Shown: positions 1-9,422, counted from the stretch's first letter. The stretch is 64,000 nt of DNA from Pseudoclavibacter triregionum (GCA_910822395.1 OU365335.1:248001-312000), one strand, 5' to 3'. Program-made: numbers and translations. Notes: generated by a model not told the origin, from the sequence alone.

Positions 1-2
1 CC

Positions 3-1631
3 CGCGGGCAGACCGCCGACCCCGATGTCGCGACGGCGGTGGCGATGTTCGTGTGGTCGACGGTGGCCTTCGCCGACTACATGTCGCACGGGATGCACGG
101 GGATGAGTGGTACCTGGGCCGAGTTCCTGCGGACCACCGGGGGCGCGTGCTCGAGGTGCTCCGCGAGCTGCGCGCCGGCGCAGCGGCGGTCGGGGCGCCC
201 GCGGGCCGCCCGGCCGCCGAGCTGCGCCTCACGGCCGACCGCGACGACCCGACGTCCGGCTCCGTCTCGCTCGAGGTGGCCGAGGCCGGCGCCTCGGCGC
301 AGGTGACGCTCGAGCACGCCGTCTTCGCCTCGAGCGGCGCCGCCACGGGCCGCCTCGCGGCCGGCGAGACCGCGCCCATCCGGGCGACGCCCGCCGCGAT
401 CGCGACGGGGTCGTTCCGCGTGCGGGCGACCGCGCTCGTGGAGCGCCCGGCCCAGGAGTGGAGCGCCCGCGTGGCCGTCTTCGAGACGCCCGGCGCGCAG
501 CTGCTCGGCGGCGCGGGCGGATCGAGCGAGGGCAGCTTCCCCCTCGAGGCCCGAGATGCGGCCGACCGGGTGCCGAGCTTCTCCCCGGTCGTGACGACCT
601 CGGTCTCCTCGCGCTACGCCGACGGCTCGGGCCCGCTCATCGACCGCTGGACGATCGGCCGCGTCGGCGAGGCGCCCTGGCTGCGGCGGCTCGACGGCAC
701 GGCGGCGCGCGTGCTCGCGACTGCGACCCTCTACGGCCCCTTCGACTCGGAGCCCGTCGAGTCGGGGGCCGTCCCGGCGGGCGCGCCGGTCGCGGCGGTC
801 GTCGACGTCCCCCTCGGCGGGGGCGCGGCCGACCCGACGGGCACGCGCGTCGAGGTGTCGACGGCGACTGCGCGGACGCCCGTCGGCGAGCTCGCGCCCG
901 GCTGGTACACCTGGGGCGCGGAGATCCGCGCCGACCGTCAGCCCGCGGGCGACGGGCCGGCCGTCCTGCCGCCCGGCTACGCGTGGCGCGACGCCTTCGG
1001 GCTCCGGGCGGAGACGCTGCTCGTGACGCCGTCCGTGCGGACGGAGGCGCAGCCCGAGGCCGCGCCGGGCGAGCCGATCCGCGACACGGCGATCATCGAC
1101 GGCGTCGTGCCGGACGGGGCGACGCTCGCCTTCGAGCTCTTCCCGGAGGCGAGGCGCGACGGGACGCCGATCTGCGAGGCCCCGCTCGCCGCGACGGCGG
1201 CCGTGCCCGTGCCCGCGGGACGCCACCAGGGGCTGCGCCTCGAGTCGGCCTCGATCGCGGCGCCCGCGGCGCCGGGCGCGTACTGGTGGATCGAGACGCT
1301 GCGGGCGGCCGACGGCACGGTGCTCGCGCGCGGCGAGTGCGGCGAGGCCTCGGAGACGACGCGGGTCGTCCCGGAGCAGACGGCGACGCCGGAGCCGACC
1401 CAGGCGCCGACCCCGTCGGGTGAGGCGACGCCGTCGATCGAGCTCGCGACCCCGCCGACGGCGCCGGCGCCGCCGACGCCCATCTCGACCCAGCCCGCGG
1501 CGCTCGCCGAGACCGGACCGGCCGGCGCGCCCTGGCCGGTCGGCGTGGTCGGGGGCGGGGCGCTCGCCGCGGGCCTGGCGATCCGGGCGACTCGGGGTCG
1601 AGGCGGCGACGACCGCCCCGGGGTGGCCTAG
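3..1631 (+). CDS. Cell-wall-anchored surface protein, C-terminal part (gene enters from left edge)
   Basis: The reading frame is open to the window edge, so the start is missing; the first internal ATG at 39 is not a credible start. The visible part is an Ala/Thr/Val-rich extracellular protein of repeated beta-type segments, with a Pro/Thr-rich stretch just before the end. The C-terminus has a sorting signal: LAETG, a hydrophobic span (GVVGGGALAAGLAI) and an Arg-rich tail. LAXTG motifs are the known substrates of class E sortases in GC-rich actinobacteria, so covalent attachment to peptidoglycan is the expected fate. The first visible residues (GQTADPDVATAV) resemble the N-terminal domain of thioester- or isopeptide-type actinobacterial surface proteins, but this is tentative. 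The ligand is unknown. Confidence 0.75.
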   Translation, partial: RGQTADPDVATAVAMFVWSTVAFADYMSHGMHGDEWYLGRVPADHRGRVLEVLRELRAGAAAVGAPAGRPAAELRLTADRDDPTSGSVSLEVAEAGASAQVTLEHAVFASSGAATGRLAAGETAPIRATPAAIATGSFRVRATALVERPAQEWSARVAVFETPGAQLLGGAGGSSEGSFPLEARDAADRVPSFSPVVTTSVSSRYADGSGPLIDRWTIGRVGEAPWLRRLDGTAARVLATATLYGPFDSEPVESGAVPAGAPVAAVVDVPLGGGAADPTGTRVEVSTATARTPVGELAPGWYTWGAEIRADRQPAGDGPAVLPPGYAWRDAFGLRAETLLVTPSVRTEAQPEAAPGEPIRDTAIIDGVVPDGATLAFELFPEARRDGTPICEAPLAATAAVPVPAGRHQGLRLESASIAAPAAPGAYWWIETLRAADGTVLARGECGEASETTRVVPEQTATPEPTQAPTPSGEATPSIELATPPTAPAPPTPISTQPAALAETGPAGAPWPVGVVGGGALAAGLAIRATRGRGGDDRPGVA

Positions 1632-1650
1632 CTCGGCCGATCGCGACGGG

Positions 1651-1682
1651 GACGGGTCCGCACGGCGACGTGCGGACCCGTC
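1651..1682. terminator. Bidirectional terminator-like hairpin
   Basis: A perfect 13-bp stem (GACGGGTCCGCAC with its complement) and a 6-nt loop lie between the convergent surface-protein gene and xerC. No long U-tract follows on either side. The position and perfect symmetry suggest it serves both genes. Confidence 0.7.
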
Positions 1683-1746
1683 GTCGCGCGCGAACGGCGC
1701 TTCGCGTCGGCAGTCCGACCGGCCGCCGAGCGGAGACGGCGGAGCC

Positions 1747-2652
1747 CTACGCGCGCGGGTGCGCCTGCCGGTAGGCGGCGGCGAGGCGCTCGGCGCTCAC
1801 GTGCGTGTAGATCTGCGTCGTCCCGAGGCTCGAGTGGCCGAGGAGCTCCTGGACGGCACGGAGGTCGGCGCCGCCGTCGAGGAGGTGCGTCGCCGCCGTG
1901 TGGCGGAGGGCGTGGGGGCCGGATGGCCCGCTGCCGGGCGTCGCGGAGAGCTCGCGGCGCGCGAGCTCGTAGACGGCGCGCGGGTCGATGCGGCCGCCGC
2001 GGGCGCCGAGGAAGAGGGCGTCTCCCGACTTCGGGCCGGCGAGCTGGGGGCGTCCGCGCTGGATCCAGTTCCGCAGGGCCGCCGCGGCGGGCCCGCCGAA
2101 GGGGGCGATGCGCTCCTTGGAGCCCTTGCCGAGCACGCGGGCGGTGCGGCGCTCGAAGTCGAGCGAGGCGAGGTCGAGCGAGCAGCACTCGGAGACGCGG
2201 ATCCCGGCGGCGTAGAGCAGCTCGACGATCGCGAGGTTCCGGAGCGCGACGGCGTCGCCGGTCTCGGCGAGGGCGCGGAGGTGGTCGAAGATGCCGTCCA
2301 TGCCCTGCTGGCTCACGACGCGCGGCAGCGTCCGCCCGGTCTTCGGCGAGCGGAGGCGCCGGGCGGCGTCCGGTCCGCGGCCGGTGCGCTCGAGCCAGGC
2401 GGTGAAGCCGCGGGCGCTCGCGGCGCGGCGCGCGATCGTCGTGGGCGCGGCGCCGGATTCGCTCGCGCGCCAGAGCCAGTCGCGGCAGAGCTCGAGGTCG
2501 AGCTCCGATGCCTCGCGGATGCCCTGGGCCTCGGCGTCGTCGATGAGGCTGCGGAGGTCGGCGCCGTACGCCTTCACGGTGTGCGGCGAGAGCCCGAGCT
2601 CGACTTCGAGGGCGCGCAGGAACGCGTCGAGGTCCTCGTCGAGCGTGGTCAT
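1747..2652 (-). CDS. xerC: Tyrosine recombinase XerC
   Basis: A 301-residue tyrosine site-specific recombinase, the usual XerC length. With XerD it resolves chromosome dimers at dif. A SAM-like N-terminal DNA-binding domain spans about residues 1-90. The catalytic domain carries R152 (IRVSE), K176 (GKGSKE), H247 and R250 (HALRH), H273 (LLGH) and the nucleophile Y282 (IYTHVS), so the active site is complete. The start is the ATG at 2652, because upstream in-frame sequence is low-complexity Arg-rich translation of intergenic DNA. It follows dprA in the same direction, the standard actinobacterial comM-dprA-xerC order. A chromosomal XerC is much more likely than a phage integrase. Confidence 0.9.
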   Translation of the reverse strand: MTTLDEDLDAFLRALEVELGLSPHTVKAYGADLRSLIDDAEAQGIREASELDLELCRDWLWRASESGAAPTTIARRAASARGFTAWLERTGRGPDAARRLRSPKTGRTLPRVVSQQGMDGIFDHLRALAETGDAVALRNLAIVELLYAAGIRVSECCSLDLASLDFERRTARVLGKGSKERIAPFGGPAAAALRNWIQRGRPQLAGPKSGDALFLGARGGRIDPRAVYELARRELSATPGSGPSGPHALRHTAATHLLDGGADLRAVQELLGHSSLGTTQIYTHVSAERLAAAYRQAHPRA

Positions 2653-2760
2653 GCCGCCACGATAGGTGCGGAGCGACGCCCGCCCCGCTCGCGAGCGGGC
2701 GCGCCGCGGTGAGCGCGACGGGCGCAGCCATCGCCGGCCGCGAGCCCGCGGCATCTGGCC

Positions 2761-2825
2761 GCGCCTTCGAGCCGCGCGCTTCGACCGCGCGCTTCGACCG
2801 CGCCGTTCGACCGCGTCGCTGAACC
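2761..2825. repeat. Five degenerate 13-bp tandem repeats
   Basis: Five consecutive 13-nt units of the form GCGCGCTTCGACC fill the gap just downstream of the dprA stop. Units 2 and 3 are identical; units 1, 4 and 5 differ by 2-4 bases. They lie between dprA and xerC, so they are transcribed if the two genes share a message. Function unknown. Confidence 0.75.
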
Positions 2826-2829
2826 GCCC

Positions 2830-4578
2830 CTAAGCCGCGCTCCGCGACCCGCGCTTCGCCCCCTTCGCGGCCTTCCACCCGCCGGCCGTCCGCACGGCCA
2901 GACCGTCGAGCTCGAGCCCCGCGAGCGCCGCCGAGCACTCGCCGATGCCGAGCCCGGCCGCGGCCGCCACCGACTCGAGCGGGGCCGCACGGCTCGCCCG
3001 GAGCGCGTCGAGCGCGCGGCGCTCCTCGGCGCGCAGCGGCCGCACGGCGCCGGCGGGCCGGGCCACTCCGTCCGCGCCGAAGCCGTCGAGCGGCGCCTGG
3101 ATCCATCGCCCGCCCGCTCCGACGGGCCCGTCCTCGCCCGTCGTCGCCCCGGACCACGCCTCGTCAGCAAGCCCCGCGGCGAGGCCTCCCGCGAGTCCGG
3201 CCCGGGCGGCGGACGCCCCGCCGTCTCCGAATGCCCGGGCCGAGGTCGACGCCTCGTGCCGCCACGCGCGCACCGCCTCCGCGACGGCCGCCTCGCCGCC
3301 CATGAGCTCGGCGAGCTCGGCCGGCGAGGTGACGAGCTCGGCGCCGGACTCGCGGATGATCCGATGGCAGCCGGCCGACGCCTGGCTCGTCACCGGCCCC
3401 GGCACGGCGCCGAGCGGCCGACCGATGGCGCTCGCGTGGTTCGCGGTGCTCAGCGCGCCGGATCGGTGCCCGGCCTCGACGACGACCGTGGTGGCGGAGA
3501 GCGCGGCCACGATCCGGTTGCGCTGCAGGAAGCGCCAGCGCGTGGGCGCCTGGCCGGGCGGGAGCTCCGCGAGCAGGCATCCCTCGTCGACGATGCGCTC
3601 GAGCAGCTCGGTGTGGCCCGACGGGTACAGCCGATCCGGACCGCCCGCCATGACGGCGACCGTGAGGCCGCCGAGCGCGAGGGCGGTGCGATGCGCGGCG
3701 CCGTCGATGCCGTACGCCCCGCCTGAGACCACGGAGCAGCCGCGCTCGACGAGCCCGGCCGCGAGCTCGGCCGCGACGCCCTCGCCGTAGGGGGTGGATG
3801 CTCTGGACCCGACGAGCGCCCCGCCCGGCGCGCGGAGGATCGCGGGCTCGCCGCGCGCCCAGAGCGCGACGGGCGCGTGCTCGCCGAGGTCGTCGACGAG
3901 CGCCGGCCACGCGGCGTCCTCGGGCAGGAGCAGGCGGGCGCCGAGCGCACGTCCCGCGCTGGCGGCGCGCGCGGCGCGTGCGAGGTCGAGGCGAGGGCGC
4001 CAGCGCTCGAGCGCCTCGGGCAGCTCGGCGAGCAGCGGGATCGGCGCCGCGACGCCCGAGCGCGCGAGCCCGCCCGCCGCGATCGCCGCGCCGTCGTGCG
4101 GATGCTCGGCGGCGGCGCCCGCCATGGCGAGCCCCAGCGCCCGGGCGGGCCCCGCGAGCGCGATGAGCTCTCCCGCGACGCGATCGCCCGGCTCGACGAG
4201 CGTCGACCAGACGACGCGGGCCGCCGCGAGGGCCGAGGCCTCGAGGCCGTCGGGCCGGGAGTCGGCCGAGGATCCGCCCGGCATCACCGCGCCGGTGCGG
4301 AGGTCCGGCAGGCACGCCGCCAGCTCGGCGAGGGCGTCCGCCGCCCGCCGATCGAGCCGGAGCCCGGCCTCTTCGAGGGCTTCGGCGAGGCCGGTCCCCC
4401 GGTCCGCGAGAGCGCGGCCGCCGACGGCCTCTGGCCCGCTCGCGTGCCCCGCGTCCGCCGGCTCGTCTTTCCCTCGCGATGTCGCTCCCATGTCGTCCAC
4501 GCTCGTCCCCTCCATTCGAGATCCGTCCGCCCGTGCTCCGGAGCCGTCGCGCTCCGCCGGCGTTGCCGCCGCGCTCAT
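2830..4578 (-). CDS. dprA: DNA-processing protein DprA (Smf)
   Basis: A 582-residue DprA/Smf homologue. The family binds single-stranded DNA and loads RecA during natural transformation; in non-competent actinobacteria its role is unclear. The Rossmann-like core begins near residue 250 with VGSRASTPYG and includes SGGAYGID, the MAGG-RLYP segment and the RSGAL-T motif. A winged-helix-like domain follows at about 520-575. The first ~200 residues are longer and more Ala-rich than in typical homologues of 300-400 residues. The ATG at 4578 overlaps the comM stop as ATGA, indicating translational coupling. Low-complexity Arg/Ala/Gly sequence links core and tail. Confidence 0.9.
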   Translation of the reverse strand: MSAAATPAERDGSGARADGSRMEGTSVDDMGATSRGKDEPADAGHASGPEAVGGRALADRGTGLAEALEEAGLRLDRRAADALAELAACLPDLRTGAVMPGGSSADSRPDGLEASALAAARVVWSTLVEPGDRVAGELIALAGPARALGLAMAGAAAEHPHDGAAIAAGGLARSGVAAPIPLLAELPEALERWRPRLDLARAARAASAGRALGARLLLPEDAAWPALVDDLGEHAPVALWARGEPAILRAPGGALVGSRASTPYGEGVAAELAAGLVERGCSVVSGGAYGIDGAAHRTALALGGLTVAVMAGGPDRLYPSGHTELLERIVDEGCLLAELPPGQAPTRWRFLQRNRIVAALSATTVVVEAGHRSGALSTANHASAIGRPLGAVPGPVTSQASAGCHRIIRESGAELVTSPAELAELMGGEAAVAEAVRAWRHEASTSARAFGDGGASAARAGLAGGLAAGLADEAWSGATTGEDGPVGAGGRWIQAPLDGFGADGVARPAGAVRPLRAEERRALDALRASRAAPLESVAAAAGLGIGECSAALAGLELDGLAVRTAGGWKAAKGAKRGSRSAA

Positions 4579-6143
4579 GCCGCCGGCTGCCGGTACGCGA
4601 GCGCCTCGGCGATGTGCGCCGCCGTGATGCCGTCCGCGCCCTCGAGGTCGGCGATCGACCACGCCACCCGCAGCGCCCGGGTCGCGCCGCGCATCGTGAT
4701 CGCGCCGCGCTTGAGGTGCCGATCGAGGTCGCCCGCGACCTCGGGCCCGCGACGCAGCGCATCCGCCCGCAGCCAGGCCCCGTCGGCGTCCGCGTTCCGC
4801 CGCCATCCGTGCGCGGCGAGCCGAGCGGCCGAGCGCTCGCGCGCGGCCTCGACGATCCGGCGCGCCTGCGCGGTCGTCACGCGGGCCGTCTCCCCCGCCT
4901 CGGCGAGCGCCCGCTGCGCCGGCGTCGTCGGCGCGACCGTGAGGTGGAGGTCCATGCGATCGCGCAGCGGGCCGGAGATGCGGCCCAGGTACCGGCGCCG
5001 CACGGCCGGCCCGCACGTGCAGCGATCGGCATCCGCCCCGCACGGGCACGGGTTCGCGGCGAGCACCAGCTGCGCACGCGCCGGGAAGCTCGCGACGGCG
5101 TTCGCGCGGTGGATCGCCATCTGGCCCGACTCGAGCGGCTGCCGCAGCGCGTCGAGCACCGCGCGGGGGAACTCCGGCGCCTCGTCGAGGAAGAGCACGC
5201 CGTTCGTCGCGAGCGAGATCGCGCCGGGGCGCAGCTGGCCCGAGCCGCCGCCGAGCAGCGCGATCGCGGACGCCGTGTGGTGCGGCGCCTCGAAGGGCGG
5301 CCGGCGGTCGAGGCCGGGTCCGCTCGCGAGCCCTCGGAGGCTCCGCAGGGCCGCCGTCTCAATCGCCTCGTCCTGGGGGAGGTCCGGCAGGATCGCGGGC
5401 AGCCGCTCGGCGAGCATCGTCTTGCCGGAGCCGGGCGGACCCGTCATCAGCACGTGGTGGCCGCCGACGGCCGCGATGAGCATGGCCCGCACGGCCCCCG
5501 CATTGCCGACGACGTCGGCGAGCTCCGGCTCCGGCCGCGCGTGGGAGGCGGGCGCCTCGGCCGGCGTCTCCCGTCCGGCGACGCGGGCCGGGGCCGCCGC
5601 CGCGGGCTCGGGCTCCGGCGCGAGCGCGTCCGCCTCGGCCCCGTAGAAGAGCGCCGCCGAGCGCAGCGACCCCACCGGCACGACCTCGATCCCCTCCACG
5701 AGCGAGGCCTCCGCCGCGCACGCCTCCGGCACGAGGATCCGCTCGAACCCCGCCCGCTTCGCCGCGAGCGCCACCGGCAGCGCGCCCGGCGCCGCCCGCA
5801 GCGCGCCGTCGAGCCCGAGCTCGCCGAAGTGCGCGGTCCGCGCGGGCCCCTCGGGCGCGATGACGCCGCTCGCCGCGAGCACCGAGACGGCGATCGCGAG
5901 GTCGAAGCCCGAGCCGTGCTTCCGCAGCGAGGCCGGCGACATGTTCGTCGTGACCCGGCTCGGCGGCAGGCGGCAGCCCGATGACTGGAGCGCCGCGCGC
6001 ACACGATCCTTCGCCTCCCCGAGCGCGGTGTCCGGCAGGCCGATGAGCACGAAGCTCGGCAGCCCGTCGGCGATGTGCGACTCCACCTCGACGACGGAGC
6101 CGCGGAGGCCCTCGAGCGCGATCGCCGGCGCCGAGGCGATCAC
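4575..6143 (-). CDS. comM: YifB/ComM-family Mg-chelatase-like AAA ATPase
   Basis: A 522-residue ComM/YifB protein of typical family length. Characterised homologues are hexameric helicases that promote branch migration during integration of transforming DNA. The N-terminal ChlI-like domain (VESHIADGLPSFVLIGLPD) is followed by the AAA+ core: Walker A GPPGSGKTML near residue 238 and Walker B GVLFLDEAPEF near 319. The C-terminal Mg-chelatase-type domain follows, with a Cys-rich insert (CPCGADADRCTCG) seen in many family members. The start is GTG at 6143, overlapping the yraN stop (GTGA) and positioned just before the conserved N-terminus. It sits in the yraN-comM-dprA-xerC operon. Confidence 0.93.
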   Translation of the reverse strand: MIASAPAIALEGLRGSVVEVESHIADGLPSFVLIGLPDTALGEAKDRVRAALQSSGCRLPPSRVTTNMSPASLRKHGSGFDLAIAVSVLAASGVIAPEGPARTAHFGELGLDGALRAAPGALPVALAAKRAGFERILVPEACAAEASLVEGIEVVPVGSLRSAALFYGAEADALAPEPEPAAAAPARVAGRETPAEAPASHARPEPELADVVGNAGAVRAMLIAAVGGHHVLMTGPPGSGKTMLAERLPAILPDLPQDEAIETAALRSLRGLASGPGLDRRPPFEAPHHTASAIALLGGGSGQLRPGAISLATNGVLFLDEAPEFPRAVLDALRQPLESGQMAIHRANAVASFPARAQLVLAANPCPCGADADRCTCGPAVRRRYLGRISGPLRDRMDLHLTVAPTTPAQRALAEAGETARVTTAQARRIVEAARERSAARLAAHGWRRNADADGAWLRADALRRGPEVAGDLDRHLKRGAITMRGATRALRVAWSIADLEGADGITAAHIAEALAYRQPAA

Positions 6144-6514
6144 GCGCCGATCCCCTCGACGTGGCGCAGGCGCGGACGGCCCGGCCCGAGCAGCACGCTC
6201 ACGGCGTCGAGCCGGAGCGCGCCGACCGCCTCCGGATGCGCCTGCCGCCACAGCCCCGCGAGCCGCCGCAGCCGCGCGAGCTTCCGCGCGTCGATGGCCT
6301 CGAGCGGATCGCCCGCGCGCGTGGCGGCGCGCGTCTTCACCTCGGTGCAGACGATCCAGCGCCCGTCGCGGGTGACGAGGTCGAGCTCGCCCTCCCGGCA
6401 CCGCCAGTTGCGGTCGAGGAGCTCGTGGCCGAGTCGCGCGAGGTGCTCGGCGGCGAGCCGCTCGCCCTCCGCGCCCATCGCGCGCCGTCCGTCCGGGCGC
6501 GCCGGCCGCCCCAT
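6140..6514 (-). CDS. yraN: YraN/UPF0102 nuclease-fold protein
   Basis: A 124-residue UPF0102 protein, matching the usual ~120. The fold resembles Holliday-junction resolvases and restriction nucleases. The conserved PD-(D/E)XK-like core is visible as LDRNWRCREGELDLV and CTEVKTR. The biochemical role is not established. The start at 6514 is chosen because GGGAG lies 5 nt upstream of this ATG and it gives the family length; an ATG at 6592 would add 26 Gly/Ala-rich residues and one at 6478 would shorten the helix before the core. First gene of the yraN-comM-dprA-xerC run, coupled to comM by a GTGA overlap. Confidence 0.88.
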   Translation of the reverse strand: MGRPARPDGRRAMGAEGERLAAEHLARLGHELLDRNWRCREGELDLVTRDGRWIVCTEVKTRAATRAGDPLEAIDARKLARLRRLAGLWRQAHPEAVGALRLDAVSVLLGPGRPRLRHVEGIGA

Positions 6515-6780
6515 CGGCGCTCCCGCACCCTCCGCCCCGCACTGCCCACCGCCGCGCGCCCGCTGCGCCTCAGCGCCGTCGCCTCCGTCCATCGCGACCA
6601 CCTCCGCCGAGCATGCTGGCGAGGCGCGCAGCCCCTCGCATCCCGGGCCGCTCCCCGCTGTGGGCCGTTCCGCGACACGCCCCCTGTGCACGGCATCCGC
6701 CGCGCCGCAGCGCCCACGACGCGCCGACGCGAGCGCCCATCCGGAGCCTCCGTCCAGCCGCGCATGCTCGGCTGTCCTCC

Positions 6781-7440
6781 ATGACCCGCATCCTCCTCAT
6801 CGGCGCCCACGGCAAGATCGCGCGGCTGGCCATCCCGAAGCTCGCCGAGGCGGGCTACGAGGTCGCCGGCATCGTCCGGAACCCCGAGCACGAGGAGGAG
6901 GTGCGCCGCCTCGGCGCCGAGCCGATCGTCGCCGACGTGCAGGCGCTCGACGAGACCGAGCTTGCCGAGCGGATGGTCGGCTGCGACGTCGTCGTGTGGT
7001 CCGCCGGCGCCGGCGGCGGCGACCCCGAGCGCACCTACGCCGTCGACCGCGACGCCGCGATCCGCTCCTTCGACGCCGCGAAGCACGCGGGCGCGCGCCG
7101 GTACGTCATGGTCTCCTACCTCGGCGCGGGCCCCGAGCACGGCGTCGACCCGGAGAGCTCCTTCTTCCCCTACGCCGAGGCGAAGACCGCGGCCGACGCC
7201 GCCCTGCGCGAGAGCGGCCTCGACTGGACGATCCTCATGCCGACGACCCTCTCCGACGAGCCGGGCGCAGGCGTCATCGCCGCCGGCGAGGCCGCCGAGC
7301 AGGGCGCCCGCATCTCTCGCGAGGACGTCGCGAGCGCCATCGTCGAGACGGTGGGCCGCGACGATACGATCCACCGCGACCTGCCCCTGTCGGCGGGCGA
7401 GACGCCGATCGCGGACGCCGTCTCCGAGGCCCTCGCCTAG
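6781..7440 (+). CDS. NAD(P)-binding (atypical SDR) protein
   Basis: A 219-residue protein with an N-terminal Rossmann fold: ILLIGAHGKIARLAIPKL carries the GxxGxxG-like dinucleotide-binding loop (GAHGKIA). The middle part has YAEAKTAADAAL, the Tyr-x-x-x-Lys-containing helix of the NAD(P)-binding/NmrA-like group, and the end keeps REDVASAIVETV. It is the size of YhfK/YwnB-type proteins of unknown substrate. The ATG at 6781 opens directly on the conserved beta strand. It is transcribed away from yraN and stands alone before a thiamine-diphosphate enzyme 200 bp downstream. Substrate cannot be inferred. Confidence 0.8.
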   Translation: MTRILLIGAHGKIARLAIPKLAEAGYEVAGIVRNPEHEEEVRRLGAEPIVADVQALDETELAERMVGCDVVVWSAGAGGGDPERTYAVDRDAAIRSFDAAKHAGARRYVMVSYLGAGPEHGVDPESSFFPYAEAKTAADAALRESGLDWTILMPTTLSDEPGAGVIAAGEAAEQGARISREDVASAIVETVGRDDTIHRDLPLSAGETPIADAVSEALA

Positions 7441-7643
7441 CGAGGCGGCGACGGGGCCCCAAGCGCCCCGCGCTTTCGTATACTCGATCCGTCCAGCGCG
7501 GCGGTCGTCCGACCCTCAGCCGCCCTGTCGCCCGGAAAAGGGGCGATACCCGAGCGAGCTTCCCGCTTGCGCGGCAGCGACGCCGCGCATCCCGGCAGAC
7601 ATATACGGCCCGAATCGTCCGTTCGCTCTCCCGAGGAATCACC

Positions 7644-9404
7644 ATGCCCTCTGCGCTCCCTGCCGCGTCCGTCTCCGCCCGCATCGCCGAGGTGCTCGCG
7701 CACCACGTCACCGACGTCTTCGGCCTCATGGGCAACGGCAACGCCCACCTCGTCGACGCCTTCGCCCGCACGCGCGTGCGCTACACGGCCGTCCGCCACG
7801 AGGTCGCGACCGTCGCCTCCGCCGACGCCTACTACCGCGTGAGCCGCCGCCCCGCCGTCGCGACGACGACCTACGGCGCCGGCTACACGAACGCCATGAC
7901 CTCGCTCGCCGACGCCCGCATGTCGGGCTCGGCGCTCGTGCTCGTCGTCGGCGACGCCCCCACGACGGGCTTGCGCCCGTGGGACGTCGACCAGGCCGCC
8001 ATGGCCGCCGCCATGGGCGTGAAGACCTTCACCGTCGACGCGGAGCGCCCCGGCGCGATCGCCCTCGAGGCGCTCCGCCACGCGGTCGTCGAGCGGACGC
8101 CGGTCGTCCTCGCCATCCCCTACGACCTCCCCGCCGCGCCCGCCGGCGAGGAGTCGCTCGACCTCGACGAGGCGATCGTGCCCGTCCCGGTCGTGCCCGA
8201 GTCGCGCGCCCTCGACCAGGTGGCACAGCTGCTCGCGAAGGCCGAGCGCCCCGTCATCCTCGCCGGCCGCGGCGCCCGCCACGCGATCGACGAGCTCTCG
8301 CGCCTCGCCGACGAGCTCGGCGCCATCACGGCCTCGACGGCCCCCGCGCGCGGCGGCTTCGCCCACCGCACGCTCGACGTCGGCGTGTCCGGCGGCTTCT
8401 CGTCCGAGCGCGCGATCGAGCTCCTCGGCCAGGCGGACGTCGTGCTCGCCGTCGGCGCCGGCCTCAACCAGTTCACGATGGGCTTCGGCCGCCTCTACCC
8501 GGAGGACGCCGAGTTCATCCAGATCGACGAGCTCGAGGGCCCCACCCACCCGCAGGTGACCCGCTACGTGCGCGGCGACGCGGAGCTCGCCGCCCGCGAG
8601 CTGCTCGACCGCGTGCAGCGCGCGACCGAGCGCGCCGCGCAGACCTGGGCCGGCGTCGACCCCGAGTACGTGAAGGGCGCGCAGAAGGACCGCCACCCCG
8701 GCGAGCAGGCCGCGAAGGACGGCCGCCTCGACCCGCGCTCGGTCATGGTCGCGCTCGACCGGATGCTCCCGGCCGACCGCCTCGTCGTCACCGACGGCGG
8801 CCACTTCATCGGCTGGCCGAACACCTACCTCGACCTCCCGAAGCCCGACAGCATCGTCATGGTCGGCACGGCCTACCAGTCGATCGGCCTCGGCTTCTCG
8901 TCGGCGCCGGGCGCGACGGTCGCCGACCCCGACCGCACCCTCGTGCTCGTCTCGGGCGACGGCGGCGGCCTCATGGCGATCGCCGACCTCGACTCGACGG
9001 TCCGCGCCGCCAAGCGCGCCGTCATCGTGGTCGTGAACGACATGGCCTACAACGCCGAGATCACCCAGTACGGCACGATCGGCCTCGACAAGGGCGCCAT
9101 GCTCATCGACGAGGTCGACTTCGCGACCTTCGCGAAGGCCGTCGGCGCCGAGGGCCTCGTCATCCGCAAGCTCGCCGAGCTCGACCAGCTCGAGACCTGG
9201 CTCGCCGAGCACGAGACCGGCACGCTCCTCCTCGACTGCCGCGTCTCGATGGACGTCGTCGCGCCGTACCAGGAGGAGATCATGGGCAACCTCCGCCGCG
9301 CCCTCGGCATCGACGAGGGCGAGCTCGAGGCGCTCCAGGACGGCGACGCCGAGCCCGAGGCGAGCGCCGAGGTCGAGCCCGACCACGCGGTCGCGCCGAA
9401 CTAG
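7644..9404 (+). CDS. Thiamine-diphosphate-dependent enzyme, acetolactate-synthase-like
   Basis: A 586-residue ThDP enzyme with the classic three-domain layout: N-terminal pyrimidine-binding domain with catalytic Glu E53 (RHEVATVASADAYYR), a central domain, and a C-terminal pyrophosphate-binding domain with the GDG...N motif (SGDGGG near 437 to NDMAYN near 470). The start at 7644 has a GAGGAATC ribosome site. The family includes acetolactate synthase, pyruvate oxidase, benzoylformate decarboxylase and sulfoacetaldehyde acetyltransferase; no small regulatory subunit lies nearby, so a biosynthetic ilvB role is not favoured. The substrate is unknown. The C-terminal ~40 residues are acidic and Glu/Ala-rich. 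A hairpin follows the stop. Confidence 0.85.
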   Translation: MPSALPAASVSARIAEVLAHHVTDVFGLMGNGNAHLVDAFARTRVRYTAVRHEVATVASADAYYRVSRRPAVATTTYGAGYTNAMTSLADARMSGSALVLVVGDAPTTGLRPWDVDQAAMAAAMGVKTFTVDAERPGAIALEALRHAVVERTPVVLAIPYDLPAAPAGEESLDLDEAIVPVPVVPESRALDQVAQLLAKAERPVILAGRGARHAIDELSRLADELGAITASTAPARGGFAHRTLDVGVSGGFSSERAIELLGQADVVLAVGAGLNQFTMGFGRLYPEDAEFIQIDELEGPTHPQVTRYVRGDAELAARELLDRVQRATERAAQTWAGVDPEYVKGAQKDRHPGEQAAKDGRLDPRSVMVALDRMLPADRLVVTDGGHFIGWPNTYLDLPKPDSIVMVGTAYQSIGLGFSSAPGATVADPDRTLVLVSGDGGGLMAIADLDSTVRAAKRAVIVVVNDMAYNAEITQYGTIGLDKGAMLIDEVDFATFAKAVGAEGLVIRKLAELDQLETWLAEHETGTLLLDCRVSMDVVAPYQEEIMGNLRRALGIDEGELEALQDGDAEPEASAEVEPDHAVAPN

Positions 9405-9422
9405 GCCGCAGTCGCTCACGAG

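Noticed and set aside
1420-2712. Long open frame antisense to xerC
   Set aside because: It is an Arg/Ala-rich shadow frame of GC-rich coding DNA; xerC on the other strand has a full catalytic set.
6075-9404. 1109-codon open frame starting antisense to comM
   Set aside because: Only the part from 7644 is a real protein (ThDP enzyme); the upstream part is low-complexity shadow with no homology signal.
7644-9404. Assignment as biosynthetic acetolactate synthase ilvB
   Set aside because: No ilvN or ilvC lies nearby and the family has many other activities, so only a general ThDP-enzyme call is supported.
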